A stretch of 64,000 nucleotides of DNA from a virus (IMGVR_UViG_3300021438_000010:34622-98621); one strand, 5' to 3'. Shown: positions 33,770 through 40,865, counted from the stretch's first letter. Numbers and translations: made by a program. The notes: a model not told the origin generated them from the letters alone.

Positions 33770-34079
33770 TGTATGGCCTATTTTTGATTTTGGATGAAAG
33801 GAATTTAGAATCTTCCACAACGTTTTCATTCCAGCTTTTATAGTCCATCAAATGACCAATTAATAAATGACAGTTCTTAGAGCATAAAGTAATTAAATTA
33901 TTTGGATCAAGTTCTTTTTCTGGTTCTTTGTGATAAGGTATTATATGATGAACTTCCAAATCGTCTTTTCTACCACAAGCTTGACAAACTGGCTGATATT
34001 TTAAATGTTCTTTTCTTACAGTAGGCCACCGTGGTGATCTAGAGTAGTCAGTTATTTTTCTTTTTAGCCAGTTTAACAT
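33714..34079 (-). CDS. HNH endonuclease
   Basis: 121 residues from the ATG at 34079, six bases after AGGAG. The HNH core is VCQACGRKDDLEVHHIIPYH, then LDPNNLITLCSKNCHLLIGH. A basic N-terminus and WxxxR segments precede it, as in terminase-associated and freestanding HNH enzymes. It lies between two probable virion or secreted genes, with no terminase nearby, so a homing enzyme is the better reading. The end overlaps the protease start by 56 bp. Confidence 0.85.
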   Translation of the reverse strand: MLNWLKRKITDYSRSPRWPTVRKEHLKYQPVCQACGRKDDLEVHHIIPYHKEPEKELDPNNLITLCSKNCHLLIGHLMDYKSWNENVVEDSKFLSSKIKNRPYNENFTQKPVSFFSFIFGE

Positions 34080-34103
34080 AATCATCTCCTAAAAGCCCGA
34101 TAT

Positions 34104-34113
34104 AGTATACACT
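34104..34113 (-). promoter_or_regulatory. Candidate late-type promoter motif before HNH gene
   Basis: AGTGTATACT on the minus strand, 25 bp before the HNH ATG and just after the terminator of the upstream gene. It belongs to the GTGTATA motif set. Confidence 0.45.
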
Positions 34114-34115
34114 AA

Positions 34116-34145
34116 ATAAAAAAGGGGCAGCTTTCGCCACCCCTT
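34116..34145 (-). terminator. Rho-independent terminator
   Basis: Minus-strand AGGGGTGG pairs with CTGCCCCT around GCGAAAG, followed by TTTTTTATT. It ends the transcript of the 34174-34467 gene. Confidence 0.92.
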
Positions 34146-34173
34146 AATCTTGATCAATTTAGTTAACTATTGT

Positions 34174-34467
34174 TCACTCTTCACGAACAAAGGCTACACC
34201 AAATTCCCCCGGCTGTGCTGGAGGAACACTGTCAACCGCAGTAAACTCGACTGTGGCTGGAGAACTTACATTGCCAGCATCATCAACGTCTACTAGGGTT
34301 AGAACAACCTTATCATTATCTGAGAACGATAGTTCACCAAAACTTGTGGTATTTGCTGGATATGGTGATGTTGAACGAACTTCACCATTAACAGTAACTG
34401 AAAGTCTACGCTCTGCAACGTCACTATCAACAACTGGACCAGCGGTTACATTATAAACTAGTGCCAT
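34174..34467 (-). CDS. Small Ig/fibronectin-like beta-sandwich protein, probable virion surface
   Basis: 97 residues from the ATG at 34467 (MALVYNVTAGPVVDSD) after AGAGGAA; the frame extends further upstream without a ribosome site. Strand-rich with VLTLVDVDDAGNVSSPATVE, the D-x-D-A-G-N-x-S turn common in Ig-like and fibronectin-like phage domains. It has its own terminator. The 122-bp gap upstream holds no gene. Confidence 0.72.
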   Translation of the reverse strand: MALVYNVTAGPVVDSDVAERRLSVTVNGEVRSTSPYPANTTSFGELSFSDNDKVVLTLVDVDDAGNVSSPATVEFTAVDSVPPAQPGEFGVAFVREE

Positions 34468-34589
34468 AAAAAATTCCTCTCTGTATAAAAAATCACACTT
34501 AAATGCTGTAGGATAGATACTACGCATATCTATCTTTCGCAAAACTTTTAAATATCTATTAAATAGTCTATCATTTAGCCATAAAAACA

Positions 34590-34760
34590 TTATTCTACTA
34601 TATCCCTTATTTCTAAAATCTCTTTATGTATTATACCAATTTTTTTATCTTTTATACTGTCAATTTCATTAATTTTATTTAGCATATCAATATATAGTAT
34701 ATTTACCGATAAAGACGAAACTAGTAGAGAAAATAAAAGGGCTACTATAGAATATTTCAT
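34590..34760 (-). CDS. Small membrane or signal-anchored protein
   Basis: 56 residues from the ATG at 34760 after AAGGAG. The first 24 residues are a strong hydrophobic signal anchor (YSIVALLFSLLVSSLSVNIL), followed by a charged helix. The size would suit an inner-membrane spanin subunit or similar; no conserved motif supports this. Confidence 0.65.
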   Translation of the reverse strand: MKYSIVALLFSLLVSSLSVNILYIDMLNKINEIDSIKDKKIGIIHKEILEIRDIVE

Positions 34761-34795
34761 ATTAAAACTCCTTAAGGTGGGATTTAGTTGGTAGG

Positions 34796-34984
34796 CTACC
34801 AATCTATACACACACCGGGAGGTTTATCGTTATCCAAAATAGCCCTTCTTTCTTCTCTTAATCCAGCTATTTCTTTACGTTGAGTTTTGATTTCTTGTTT
34901 TAATGACTCTATTGTGATTTTTAAAGATTCTATTTCTTTGTGAAGACTGTTTATATAGTCATCTATATCTGTAGAAATTTTCAT
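34796..34984 (-). CDS. Small coiled-coil protein
   Basis: 62 residues, one long coiled coil (YINSLHKEIESLKITIESLK) ending in Gly-Val-Cys-Ile-Asp-Trp. It lies just downstream of tRNA-Ser. The end contains GTGTATAGA, a further weak copy of the late-type motif ahead of the next gene. Confidence 0.68.
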   Translation of the reverse strand: MKISTDIDDYINSLHKEIESLKITIESLKQEIKTQRKEIAGLREERRAILDNDKPPGVCIDW

Positions 34985-34993
34985 ATTTAATTA

Positions 34994-35080
34994 CGGAGCA
35001 AATAGGATTCGAACCTATGGACCAAATTAATGATCGTCGGTTTAGTAAACCGGTGCATTAGACCGCTCTGCCATTGCTCC
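34994..35080 (-). tRNA. tRNA-Ser with anticodon ACU
   Basis: 87 nt. Acceptor GGAGCAA pairs with TTGCTCC, discriminator G73 as in serine tRNAs. The T arm is ATAGG-TTCGAAT-CCTAT. A long variable arm (GATC with GGTC) marks a class II tRNA. The anticodon arm is CCGGT-TTACTAA-ACCGA, with C-A at the top pair, so the anticodon is ACU for AGU codons. A34 in place of the usual G (GCU) is unusual. No CCA is encoded. Its first base overlaps the stop codon of the HNH gene upstream. Confidence 0.88.
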
Positions 35081-35457
35081 TATACATTATCAAAATTTAT
35101 TAATTGAGTTTCAAGTTCTTCTATTGAAATTTTATTTTGTAAGTTTTCAGATGTTCTACTATTAGAAGAGTGGGTATGTTCCATATGACAATTAGAACAC
35201 ATTACTCTGCATTTTTTAATTTCATCTATCAATTCTTGTGGGCTATGCCTTTTAGAATATAACCTATACATTCCACCAGCACAGGTTCTTTTTGAACATC
35301 CATTCTTAGTAATTTCTGATTTTTCGTATTCCGGTAAATGATCAAAACATAGTGCTGATGGGTGCTTGTTATATCCACAAATACAACACCCAACCGATAC
35401 TTTATAGGCATCGACTAATTCGTGTCTTCTTTTTATTGTATCACTACTAGTTGCCAT
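35080..35457 (-). CDS. HNH-family endonuclease next to tRNA-Ser
   Basis: 125 residues from the ATG at 35457, near the upstream stop. The zinc/HNH core is GCCICGYNKHPSALCFDHLP, then KKCRVMCSNCHMEHTH: CxxCG, then FDH in place of the HH of classic HNH, then CxNCH. This sub-family is common as freestanding phage homing enzymes. Its stop codon shares one base with the tRNA 5' end. Confidence 0.8.
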   Translation of the reverse strand: MATSSDTIKRRHELVDAYKVSVGCCICGYNKHPSALCFDHLPEYEKSEITKNGCSKRTCAGGMYRLYSKRHSPQELIDEIKKCRVMCSNCHMEHTHSSNSRTSENLQNKISIEELETQLINFDNV

Positions 35458-35998
35458 TGTCAAGTCTGTCGCATACATTCTTACAAAAATTTATTACATC
35501 ATCGTCAGAAAATGTATTCTTAGCATAGTTGTATATTAAAGCAACAAATCTTACATTACTTTCAATATATCCTATAGAGCTATCTATTCTATCTAATGAT
35601 GCTTGATATGGATATTTTTTGATATCATTGTTTGAATGAGTTCTTAAAGTCAATTTTTGGTTTGTAAATGGACATATTCCATTTTGTTCATTCCAGAGTC
35701 TTTTTAAGTATTCACAATCAACATTATATTCATGATTTCTTTTTTTTGAATTCCTAATTACAACTTTCATATACCATCGAAAATTTGAGTATTCATCTGG
35801 CTGTCTGGTATATTTAGCTAGTTTAAAATTATTATGAAATTGGGATACACGTTGTATATTATCTTTATTTTTGCCAGCACATTTTAGATCGCAATAAAAT
35901 TTGTTTTTTCCTTTTTTCGTTTGTCTTTTGATTTCTGATGCTAATTTTGATACTTCTTTGCCGCATGAAGCACAAGTTATTGTAATTGTAGTTTTCAT
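35447..35998 (-). CDS. HNH-type endonuclease between tRNA-Ser and tmRNA
   Basis: 183 residues from the ATG at 35998 after AAGGAG. The N-terminus has a Cys pair (TCASCGKEV) and YCDLKCAGK, a zinc ribbon. The nuclease region has NGICPFTNQKL, then ASLDRIDSSIGYIESNVRFV and YNYAKNTFSD, in the arrangement of plant/phage DRIDs-type HNH enzymes. It is preceded by GTGTATAAC 19-27 bp upstream. Confidence 0.82.
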   Translation of the reverse strand: MKTTITITCASCGKEVSKLASEIKRQTKKGKNKFYCDLKCAGKNKDNIQRVSQFHNNFKLAKYTRQPDEYSNFRWYMKVVIRNSKKRNHEYNVDCEYLKRLWNEQNGICPFTNQKLTLRTHSNNDIKKYPYQASLDRIDSSIGYIESNVRFVALIYNYAKNTFSDDDVINFCKNVCDRLDNGN

Positions 35999-36016
35999 AT
36001 ATTTCTCCTTCAATGT

Positions 36017-36025
36017 GTTATACAC
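36017..36025 (-). promoter_or_regulatory. Candidate late-type promoter motif between tmRNA and HNH genes
   Basis: GTGTATAAC preceded by a T-run on the minus strand, 19 bp before the HNH ATG and 26 bp after the tmRNA 3' end. No TTGACA is seen. Confidence 0.5.
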
Positions 36026-36050
36026 AAAAATGGAGACGGGTTGTTTTTAG

Positions 36051-36402
36051 TGGAGGCGGGCAGAGTCGAACTGCCGTCCAGAATAATTTCAATATAAACC
36101 TCTACATCCTTAGTTAATTGTTATCGCACAACTAACAAAACTAACAGAGTTATCTGTGTCAGATTGAGTACAATCATCATTCCTATTTATGTTTGGTAGG
36201 ACTACCATATCCGATTATCGGAGTCAGCATGATTGGGCAATACGGTTCATGCTACCGCACTCTTACCTAACTAGGTCAGGCAGCGAGAGCGAGAGTCGAA
36301 ACTTCGCCAATTAACATTTCAATCGACTTTTATACTGGCCGGTCGATTAACCAGTGGATGCCATCTATATCTACGTTTACCTGTCGAAACCTTTACGCCC
36401 CC
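36051..36402 (-). ncRNA. ssrA: Transfer-messenger RNA (tmRNA)
   Basis: 352 nt. The 5' end GGGGGCGTAAAGGTTTCGAC and the 3' end GGCAGTTCGACTCTGCC then CGCCTCCA are hallmarks of tmRNA. The acceptor stem (GGGGGCG with CGCCTCC) has G3-U70, the alanine identity pair. The tag frame reads GGC GAA GTT TCG ACT CTC GCT CTC GCT GCC TGA, giving GEVSTLALAA, which ends in the LALAA degradation signal. CCA is not encoded. The 5' end abuts the stop codon of the thioredoxin gene, so both are co-transcribed. It would rescue stalled ribosomes and tag their products. Confidence 0.95.
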
Positions 36403-36744
36403 TTATTTTAGGAAGTTTGTTAAATCATTCGGTCCTTGATAACCAATCTTTCTTCGTAACTCTTTTCCGCCCTCGTAAATCACAAAAGCGGGGATCGTCT
36501 TTATATTGTACCCCTCAACGATGTCTTTGTCAACATCAAAATCTACATCTACGATGGTATAATTTTTTACAATCTCTGATAATTGTGGATCATTTTGTAT
36601 ATTGTTTTTAGCTATTTGACAGTATTTACACCAATCGGCTGAAAATATGATTAGTACTTTTTCGTTAGTATTGTCAAAAGCAAAAACTGACGCGATAGAT
36701 ATCAAACACGAAATCAAAAGGACAGAAACTAGTGTATTTCTCAT
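36403..36744 (-). CDS. Exported thioredoxin-like protein
   Basis: 113 residues from the ATG at 36744 after GGAGG. A signal peptide (LVSVLLISCLISIASVFAF) is followed by a thioredoxin fold: VLIIFSADWCKYCQIAK (active-site CKYC), then DFDVDKDIVEGYNIKTIPAF with the cis-Pro motif TIPA. It would reduce or exchange disulfides in the periplasm. Its stop codon is the triplet directly before tmRNA. Confidence 0.9.
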   Translation of the reverse strand: MRNTLVSVLLISCLISIASVFAFDNTNEKVLIIFSADWCKYCQIAKNNIQNDPQLSEIVKNYTIVDVDFDVDKDIVEGYNIKTIPAFVIYEGGKELRRKIGYQGPNDLTNFLK

Positions 36745-36786
36745 GCTAAAACCCTCCAAATGGCTAATAATATATTCTACCTTGAA

Positions 36787-36798
36787 TATATATACACT
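36787..36798 (-). promoter_or_regulatory. Candidate late-type promoter motif of thioredoxin-tmRNA unit
   Basis: AGTGTATATATA on the minus strand, 43 bp before the thioredoxin ATG. It belongs to the GTGTATA motif set and lies after the stop of the 36808-36984 gene. Confidence 0.45.
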
Positions 36799-36807
36799 TT
36801 TATTATA

Positions 36808-36984
36808 TTACATATCTTTCTCAATAAGTTGTTTATTCTGTAAATTGAATAGTTTAGCCATCAAATAGAATCGTTCATCATCTAAGATGTTGATTTCTTG
36901 ATTTATTGATTCAATTCTACCTTTTATAGCATCTAAATCATTGTCATTTAGATAATCTATGAGTTGACTTTCTCTTTTAGTCAT
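36808..36984 (-). CDS. Small coiled-coil protein
   Basis: 58 residues, helical and charged (IKGRIESINQEINILDDERF). Its ATG overlaps the TGA of the upstream micro-protein gene (ATGA). Function unknown. Confidence 0.68.
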   Translation of the reverse strand: MTKRESQLIDYLNDNDLDAIKGRIESINQEINILDDERFYLMAKLFNLQNKQLIEKDM

Positions 36985-37073
36985 TTGTTTTCTCTAATAC
37001 ATATTAAAACAGTACATATACCGCAAAAAGTGTAAACTAATCCTAGTATTACCCAAGCGTAAAATTCATTCAT
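36981..37073 (-). CDS. 30-residue membrane micro-protein
   Basis: Reads MNEFYAWVILGLVYTFCGIC and continues hydrophobic to a basic end, a single transmembrane helix. AGGAAA precedes the ATG, and the stop overlaps the next start. It is short enough to be missed by most gene callers; the coupling supports it. Confidence 0.6.
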   Translation of the reverse strand: MNEFYAWVILGLVYTFCGICTVLICIRENK

Positions 37074-37156
37074 ACTAAATTTCCTATTATATGTGAATGT
37101 TGATCTTTTTCAAAAGATATATTACTGTTCGTGCCAGCATAATACCAAAACTAACC

Positions 37157-37315
37157 TCAAGTATTTTGGAAAGACTTAGGTATAACATTGTATTTCACTT
37201 CCTGTTGACGGTGCCTTGGCCTTTTGTAGCCCATAAATACTTGGCTAGTAAGAACCCCCATACCAGTTATGAGGGTTACTACTATGCCTACGATAAATAT
37301 GGTAAAGTTACTCAT
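37157..37315 (-). CDS. Small membrane protein
   Basis: 52 residues from the ATG at 37315 (ATGA overlap with the previous gene). One transmembrane helix (FTIFIVGIVVTLITGMGVL) and a basic tail. Unknown function. Confidence 0.62.
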   Translation of the reverse strand: MSNFTIFIVGIVVTLITGMGVLTSQVFMGYKRPRHRQQEVKYNVIPKSFQNT

Positions 37316-37470
37316 TTGAATAAATTCCCTAGAGAGAGTATACTTGGAACCCACAATCCTACGAATAGTGCCTGCTGTCTATTAAGGTCACTATCTCCTG
37401 CAAACCATAGCGTAACACTAAAAACAAAACTAGCAAATGCGGCTACAATAAAATAATTTCGACTGTTCAT
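37312..37470 (-). CDS. Small two-helix membrane protein
   Basis: 52 residues: a hydrophobic helix (YFIVAAFASFVFSVTLWF), a polar turn, and a second hydrophobic segment (ALFVGLWVPSILSL). It overlaps the next gene's ATG. The hairpin topology is holin-like, but size and context alone do not settle it. Confidence 0.6.
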   Translation of the reverse strand: MNSRNYFIVAAFASFVFSVTLWFAGDSDLNRQQALFVGLWVPSILSLGNLFK

Positions 37471-37485
37471 AATACTTTCCTTTTA

Positions 37486-37668
37486 TTAAATTTGAAACTC
37501 TTTTAGTATTTCTAATATTCGTCGGACTAACGCAGCACCGCCTACAATTCTTCCATCAGTATAATCTTCGCCATAACCAGCATTGCATTCATGCTGTTTC
37601 TGACTTTCTATTTTTTCATTACATAACTTGATAACTTCAAGTATTCTATCTTTTTGTTTTTGATTCAT
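37486..37668 (-). CDS. Unknown helical small protein
   Basis: 60 residues from the ATG at 37668. Helix (DRILEVIKLCNEKIESQKQH), a Gly/Asp turn (GYGEDYTDGRIVGG), helix (ALVRRILEILKEF). No family recognised. It overlaps the upstream small gene by 23 bp. Confidence 0.62.
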   Translation of the reverse strand: MNQKQKDRILEVIKLCNEKIESQKQHECNAGYGEDYTDGRIVGGAALVRRILEILKEFQI

Positions 37669-37825
37669 TGTCTTCAAAGCCTTGATTGTATGCTGCTTCT
37701 AGCCAGCTTTTTATTTGCAACCAATTATCTATAGGATCTTTGGGGCGTTTTACAAGATCGTCGTATATTCTCTCCATTCGTAAAGAGAATCCCTCAGATT
37801 CGTTGAGCCATTCATTAAAAGTCAT
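37646..37825 (-). CDS. Unknown small protein
   Basis: 59 residues, beginning MTFNEWLNESEGFSLRMERI; helical with several Trp. A clear sigma70-type promoter lies 29-56 bp upstream, so it starts a small operon of tiny genes. Confidence 0.65.
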   Translation of the reverse strand: MTFNEWLNESEGFSLRMERIYDDLVKRPKDPIDNWLQIKSWLEAAYNQGFEDNESKTKR

Positions 37826-37853
37826 AAATCTACCTTTTCAATCTGTACAAACT

Positions 37854-37881
37854 ATTATACCGCAATTGAGTCTTTTGTCAA
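37854..37881 (-). promoter_or_regulatory. Sigma70-type promoter inside phosphoesterase 3' end
   Basis: TTGACA, 16-bp spacer AAAGACTCAATTGCGG, TATAAT on the minus strand, overlapping the last codons of the phosphoesterase gene. It drives the cluster of small genes 37825 down to about 36808. Confidence 0.85.
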
Positions 37882-38472
37882 CTGGTAAGTTTCCAATTCA
37901 TCTAAACATCTAAATTTAGTATTACCGTATTGTATATTTTTAGATCTATGCCAGTGACCAAAAAACCAAAATTTTGGTTGATGAATATTAAGTAACTCTT
38001 GCAAAGCCCAAGTAGTATTGTTCTCAATTATTCTTTGATCCATATGCAACATTTGAGTAGCAATATCAAATGGACAATCATGAGAGATTACTACATCCGG
38101 CTTTACTGAACGATATAGTTCTCTGGCTTTCATAAATTGATCAATTGTTACTTGCTCATCTTGCCACCAATCTATTCCTATAGTTCTATGCTGTATATCA
38201 ATACTATAAGCTCCACGGTAATAGAAAAAATCTATTCCATTTAACCTTGTATAGCCATAATCTCCCAAAAAGTGAGGATAATTATAGCAGATATCATAGT
38301 TATCATGATTACCACCTAAAATAAGATGTCTCGTTGAATCAACATTCGACAAAGTATCATATTTAAAACCGAAATCACCAATTTGGATCGTATACGGGTG
38401 ACGTTTAGTTTGTCGTATAATTTCATGGTAATGTTTGTATTTACCGTGAACATCACCGATTAGAGTTATCAT
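37855..38472 (-). CDS. Calcineurin-like metallophosphoesterase
   Basis: 205 residues. All five metal motifs are visible: GDVHGKY (D-x-H), IQIGDFGF (GD), LGGNHDNYD (GNHD), ISHDCPFD (H) and FGHWHRS (GHxH). The family hydrolyses phosphomonoesters or phosphodiesters of proteins, nucleotides or nucleic acids. Comparable phage enzymes include the lambda phosphatase. The substrate is unknown here. Confidence 0.9.
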   Translation of the reverse strand: MITLIGDVHGKYKHYHEIIRQTKRHPYTIQIGDFGFKYDTLSNVDSTRHLILGGNHDNYDICYNYPHFLGDYGYTRLNGIDFFYYRGAYSIDIQHRTIGIDWWQDEQVTIDQFMKARELYRSVKPDVVISHDCPFDIATQMLHMDQRIIENNTTWALQELLNIHQPKFWFFGHWHRSKNIQYGNTKFRCLDELETYQLTKDSIAV

Positions 38473-38674
38473 TTAAATCCACCGTTATTTCTGCTCCATC
38501 AAATATCCAGCGATCCATATTATCTCTTGTATTAAGGCCAATAGGTTTGTTTACAACCTTAAATTTTACATCAAAAATACCACTAAGTCCTTGGTTATGA
38601 TAAAGGTACTTTATGATAGCATCCTTAACATCTTCATCGCTCATACTAATATGAGTCTTATTATTAATTTTCAT
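38453..38674 (-). CDS. Unknown small protein, paralogue of 42547-42750
   Basis: 73 residues. It begins MKINNKTHISMSDEDVKDAI and has FKVVNKPIGLNTRDNMDRWI; the gene at 42547-42750 has the same plan (MKIQNKTEIDLSEDDVRNIL, FRVVNKPIRSGMYDSMDNHV). The shared V-V-N-K-P-I and M-D motifs point to gene duplication. Function unknown. Confidence 0.68.
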   Translation of the reverse strand: MKINNKTHISMSDEDVKDAIIKYLYHNQGLSGIFDVKFKVVNKPIGLNTRDNMDRWIFDGAEITVDLNDNSNR

Positions 38675-38810
38675 TTACGAAATCCTTTAGTTTTTTAATA
38701 GCACTGTCGATTGTTTTAACAACAGCCCCACTTAATGCGTAGTCTTTTTTATAAGAGGCTAGTGCATCTAGTATTTTCCACGCTTCATTTTTGTTAATAT
38801 CAATAGGCAT
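38664..38810 (-). CDS. Unknown small helical protein
   Basis: 48 residues from the ATG at 38810 (MPIDINKNEAWKILDALASY). It overlaps both neighbours by about 11 bp. No motif recognised. Confidence 0.6.
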   Translation of the reverse strand: MPIDINKNEAWKILDALASYKKDYALSGAVVKTIDSAIKKLKDFVNEN

Positions 38811-39141
38811 CTGGATTCTCCAAGTATCCTTTCGTTTGAGGTTCACCGTATTCATCATAGGATGCTGCCATTTCGTTTCTGTGCCACTTTTTTACTTCTG
38901 CTAGTGCTTCCGTAAGACTATCAAAATAGTGGCCTCTGGATGGCCCTAGAACGTAGGAGTATATTTCAACTCCGGTAATTTTACATTCGCAATCTTTGTC
39001 ACTCCAGTAGTCTCCAAAACTTAAACTAATATGTCCTTCACTCATTTTACAGTGTCCGTCGCTGAACTCAAAATAATGGTCATATGATTCTTTAAGGAGT
39101 TTACGAATAGTAATTAGTTTTTCAAAGTCTTTTGCGTTCAT
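38800..39141 (-). CDS. Unknown protein
   Basis: 113 residues, strand-rich centre (CKMSEGHISLSFGDYWSDKD) and a helical segment near residue 85 (FDSLTEALAEVKKW). Coupled to the next zinc-ribbon gene by ATGA. No family recognised. Confidence 0.66.
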   Translation of the reverse strand: MNAKDFEKLITIRKLLKESYDHYFEFSDGHCKMSEGHISLSFGDYWSDKDCECKITGVEIYSYVLGPSRGHYFDSLTEALAEVKKWHRNEMAASYDEYGEPQTKGYLENPDAY

Positions 39142-39338
39142 ATTATTTCTTTCCTTTCAAAACTCCAATAACAATATTCTTCTTCTCCATCCCATTCCTC
39201 ATCATAGTTTAATCTTAGTGGAATTTTACAATGTGGACAATATAACTGTTTTGAACTATTATATTGGCCTGTAAGATTTTCCCAACTAACTAGATCATCT
39301 ATTGGTTCTTCGCAATTTGGACAAGGATAGTAACTCAT
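39138..39338 (-). CDS. Small zinc-ribbon protein
   Basis: 66 residues with two CxxC knuckles (YPCPNCEEP and YCPHCKIPL) about 30 residues apart, a rubredoxin-like zinc ribbon. Acidic C-terminus. A nucleic-acid or protein adaptor is possible. Confidence 0.7.
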   Translation of the reverse strand: MSYYPCPNCEEPIDDLVSWENLTGQYNSSKQLYCPHCKIPLRLNYDEEWDGEEEYCYWSFERKEII

Positions 39339-39499
39339 ACAAACAATCTGTCTTTTATTAAATCTGCAATAGTTTTATTAATATTGATTCCGTTTACAAC
39401 TATCTCCTTGTCAGAATCATATTCATCAATTTCCATATATTTCATGGCATTATTGAAACACCAAAAGATAGCAAATTTTTGTTCAGTTGTTAAGTTCAT
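39335..39499 (-). CDS. Unknown 54-residue protein
   Basis: Begins MNLTTEQKFAIFWCFNNAMK; helical start, then an acidic turn and a short strand-helix. It fills a gap between annotated-size genes. The start lies within the 3' end of the 39483-39833 gene, and its stop overlaps the next ATG. Confidence 0.6.
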   Translation of the reverse strand: MNLTTEQKFAIFWCFNNAMKYMEIDEYDSDKEIVVNGININKTIADLIKDRLFV

Positions 39500-39833
39500 C
39501 ACTTAAACCCTTTTCTTTCATCATATCACTTACGAAAGATATTAGATTGAATAAGTCCACTGTTTTGACTTTTTCTCCATCAGATACTTGAAAGAAACTT
39601 CTACCATCAGCATTAACACCAAGAGATATATTGTGTGCTTTTGGGTTTTTACTATTATGTCGTATGCCAATAGCAGCATAGTCTGATGATGGACTAATTT
39701 CTAGTCCGATAGTATATTTATCTGTTTTTAGCCAAACACATTTCTTATTTTCTCCTTTTGTCCAGGTTTGAAATATATTTCCAAAATTTGTATGAAAGTT
39801 ATGATCATCGCTATTAAAAGTTTTTGTTGTCAT
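39483..39833 (-). CDS. Unknown protein
   Basis: 116 residues, beta-rich (YTIGLEISPSSDYAAIGIRH, ISLGVNADGRSFFQVSDGE) with a helical C-terminus. No family recognised. ATGA-coupled to the upstream membrane protein gene. Confidence 0.65.
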   Translation of the reverse strand: MTTKTFNSDDHNFHTNFGNIFQTWTKGENKKCVWLKTDKYTIGLEISPSSDYAAIGIRHNSKNPKAHNISLGVNADGRSFFQVSDGEKVKTVDLFNLISFVSDMMKEKGLSDELNN

Positions 39834-40765
39834 TTTTGTTCTCCTTGTTTTTTGCTTTCTTCATATTCTTCCTGTGTAATATATCTTTGTTTTTTAGTAT
39901 CAAACGATGAAAATTGACCCATTCCCATACATTCGCTACAACTTGTTTTCTCTATTTTTGGACCCAATTTTTCGTATTCCTTAGAATAAATCTCGTATTG
40001 TTTATTTACTTCATCACAATATTTATACTTATTATCATCTGATTTAATACAATTTGTACACTTATCACTCATTAAATGTTTATTTAACCATAGTGCCATT
40101 TTAGCGTCACGCCAAATTAGGTTAGTATCTTCTTTTCTTTCTCCAGTACCTCTACAAAATGAACAAACTATTAATGGAGCATTATTTTTTTGCACATTTT
40201 TTGGGACAGGAGCGGGAACATCTGGATTAACTATTGCTTTCCATGACGCTATAATATTCCAAGTATGATCTGATAATAATCTATAATGGGTATAATGAAT
40301 ATCAATAATTTTTCCTTCTTTTACTCTAATATATGCTACTCTAAAATCCTCAAAAGTTTCTGGGTTTTCTATTGGGCCATTTTCATATTTCTCATGTGCA
40401 ACCCATGTTTGGATAAGGTCTTTAACATTAAGATTAAGATTACCCCTCATTACCGGCATGAAATAACCTTTGCGACCAACTGGTTGAACAACATCTCCAT
40501 ACATAACCCATTCTTCGCAATATTCAAAATATTCTAACTCTATGCTTTTCATGGGAACAACTTCTGTGCGTCCCCAAGGATGAATACTTTCCGCAGTCCC
40601 AGTAATTTCTGTTGATGTTATTGTTTGTCTATCAACTGGTTTGGGTTTGATAAATTTTTTTGTATTTTGTAAATTTTTTTGATGAATAGGATCCAAAACA
40701 AACCAACACAATATAGAAGCAAGAGATGCAACTATTGCTGTCCAATAATATAGTTTATCATTCAT
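39830..40765 (-). CDS. Membrane-anchored protein with DnaJ-like zinc motifs
   Basis: 311 residues from the ATG at 40765. An N-terminal transmembrane helix (YYWTAIVASLASILCWFVL) is followed by a beta-rich domain, then CSFCRGTGERK, KCTNCIK and SCSECMGMGQF, three CxxC(xGxG) repeats of DnaJ zinc-finger type. The remainder is helical. No J-domain is visible. A chaperone-adaptor or redox role at the membrane is possible. Confidence 0.65.
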   Translation of the reverse strand: MNDKLYYWTAIVASLASILCWFVLDPIHQKNLQNTKKFIKPKPVDRQTITSTEITGTAESIHPWGRTEVVPMKSIELEYFEYCEEWVMYGDVVQPVGRKGYFMPVMRGNLNLNVKDLIQTWVAHEKYENGPIENPETFEDFRVAYIRVKEGKIIDIHYTHYRLLSDHTWNIIASWKAIVNPDVPAPVPKNVQKNNAPLIVCSFCRGTGERKEDTNLIWRDAKMALWLNKHLMSDKCTNCIKSDDNKYKYCDEVNKQYEIYSKEYEKLGPKIEKTSCSECMGMGQFSSFDTKKQRYITQEEYEESKKQGEQK

Positions 40766-40865
40766 AATCATCATTACCAGCCTTTTTTATTAAAATAAGG
40801 TTTCCAATAGCAGCATCTAGATAATCCTGCCAAGAATCTCCTTGTTTAAGTGTAAAATATCCCAT
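40758..40865 (-). CDS. 35-residue unknown peptide
   Basis: Reads MGYFTLKQGDSWQDYLDAAI and ends acidic. Its stop lies 8 bp inside the next gene. Supported by position between two tightly spaced genes, not by homology. Confidence 0.5.
   Translation of the reverse strand: MGYFTLKQGDSWQDYLDAAIGNLILIKKAGNDDYE

Noticed and set aside
33714-34079. Terminase-associated HNH gene marking the packaging module
   Set aside because: No terminase, portal or cos-like features are adjacent; a homing enzyme is the better reading.
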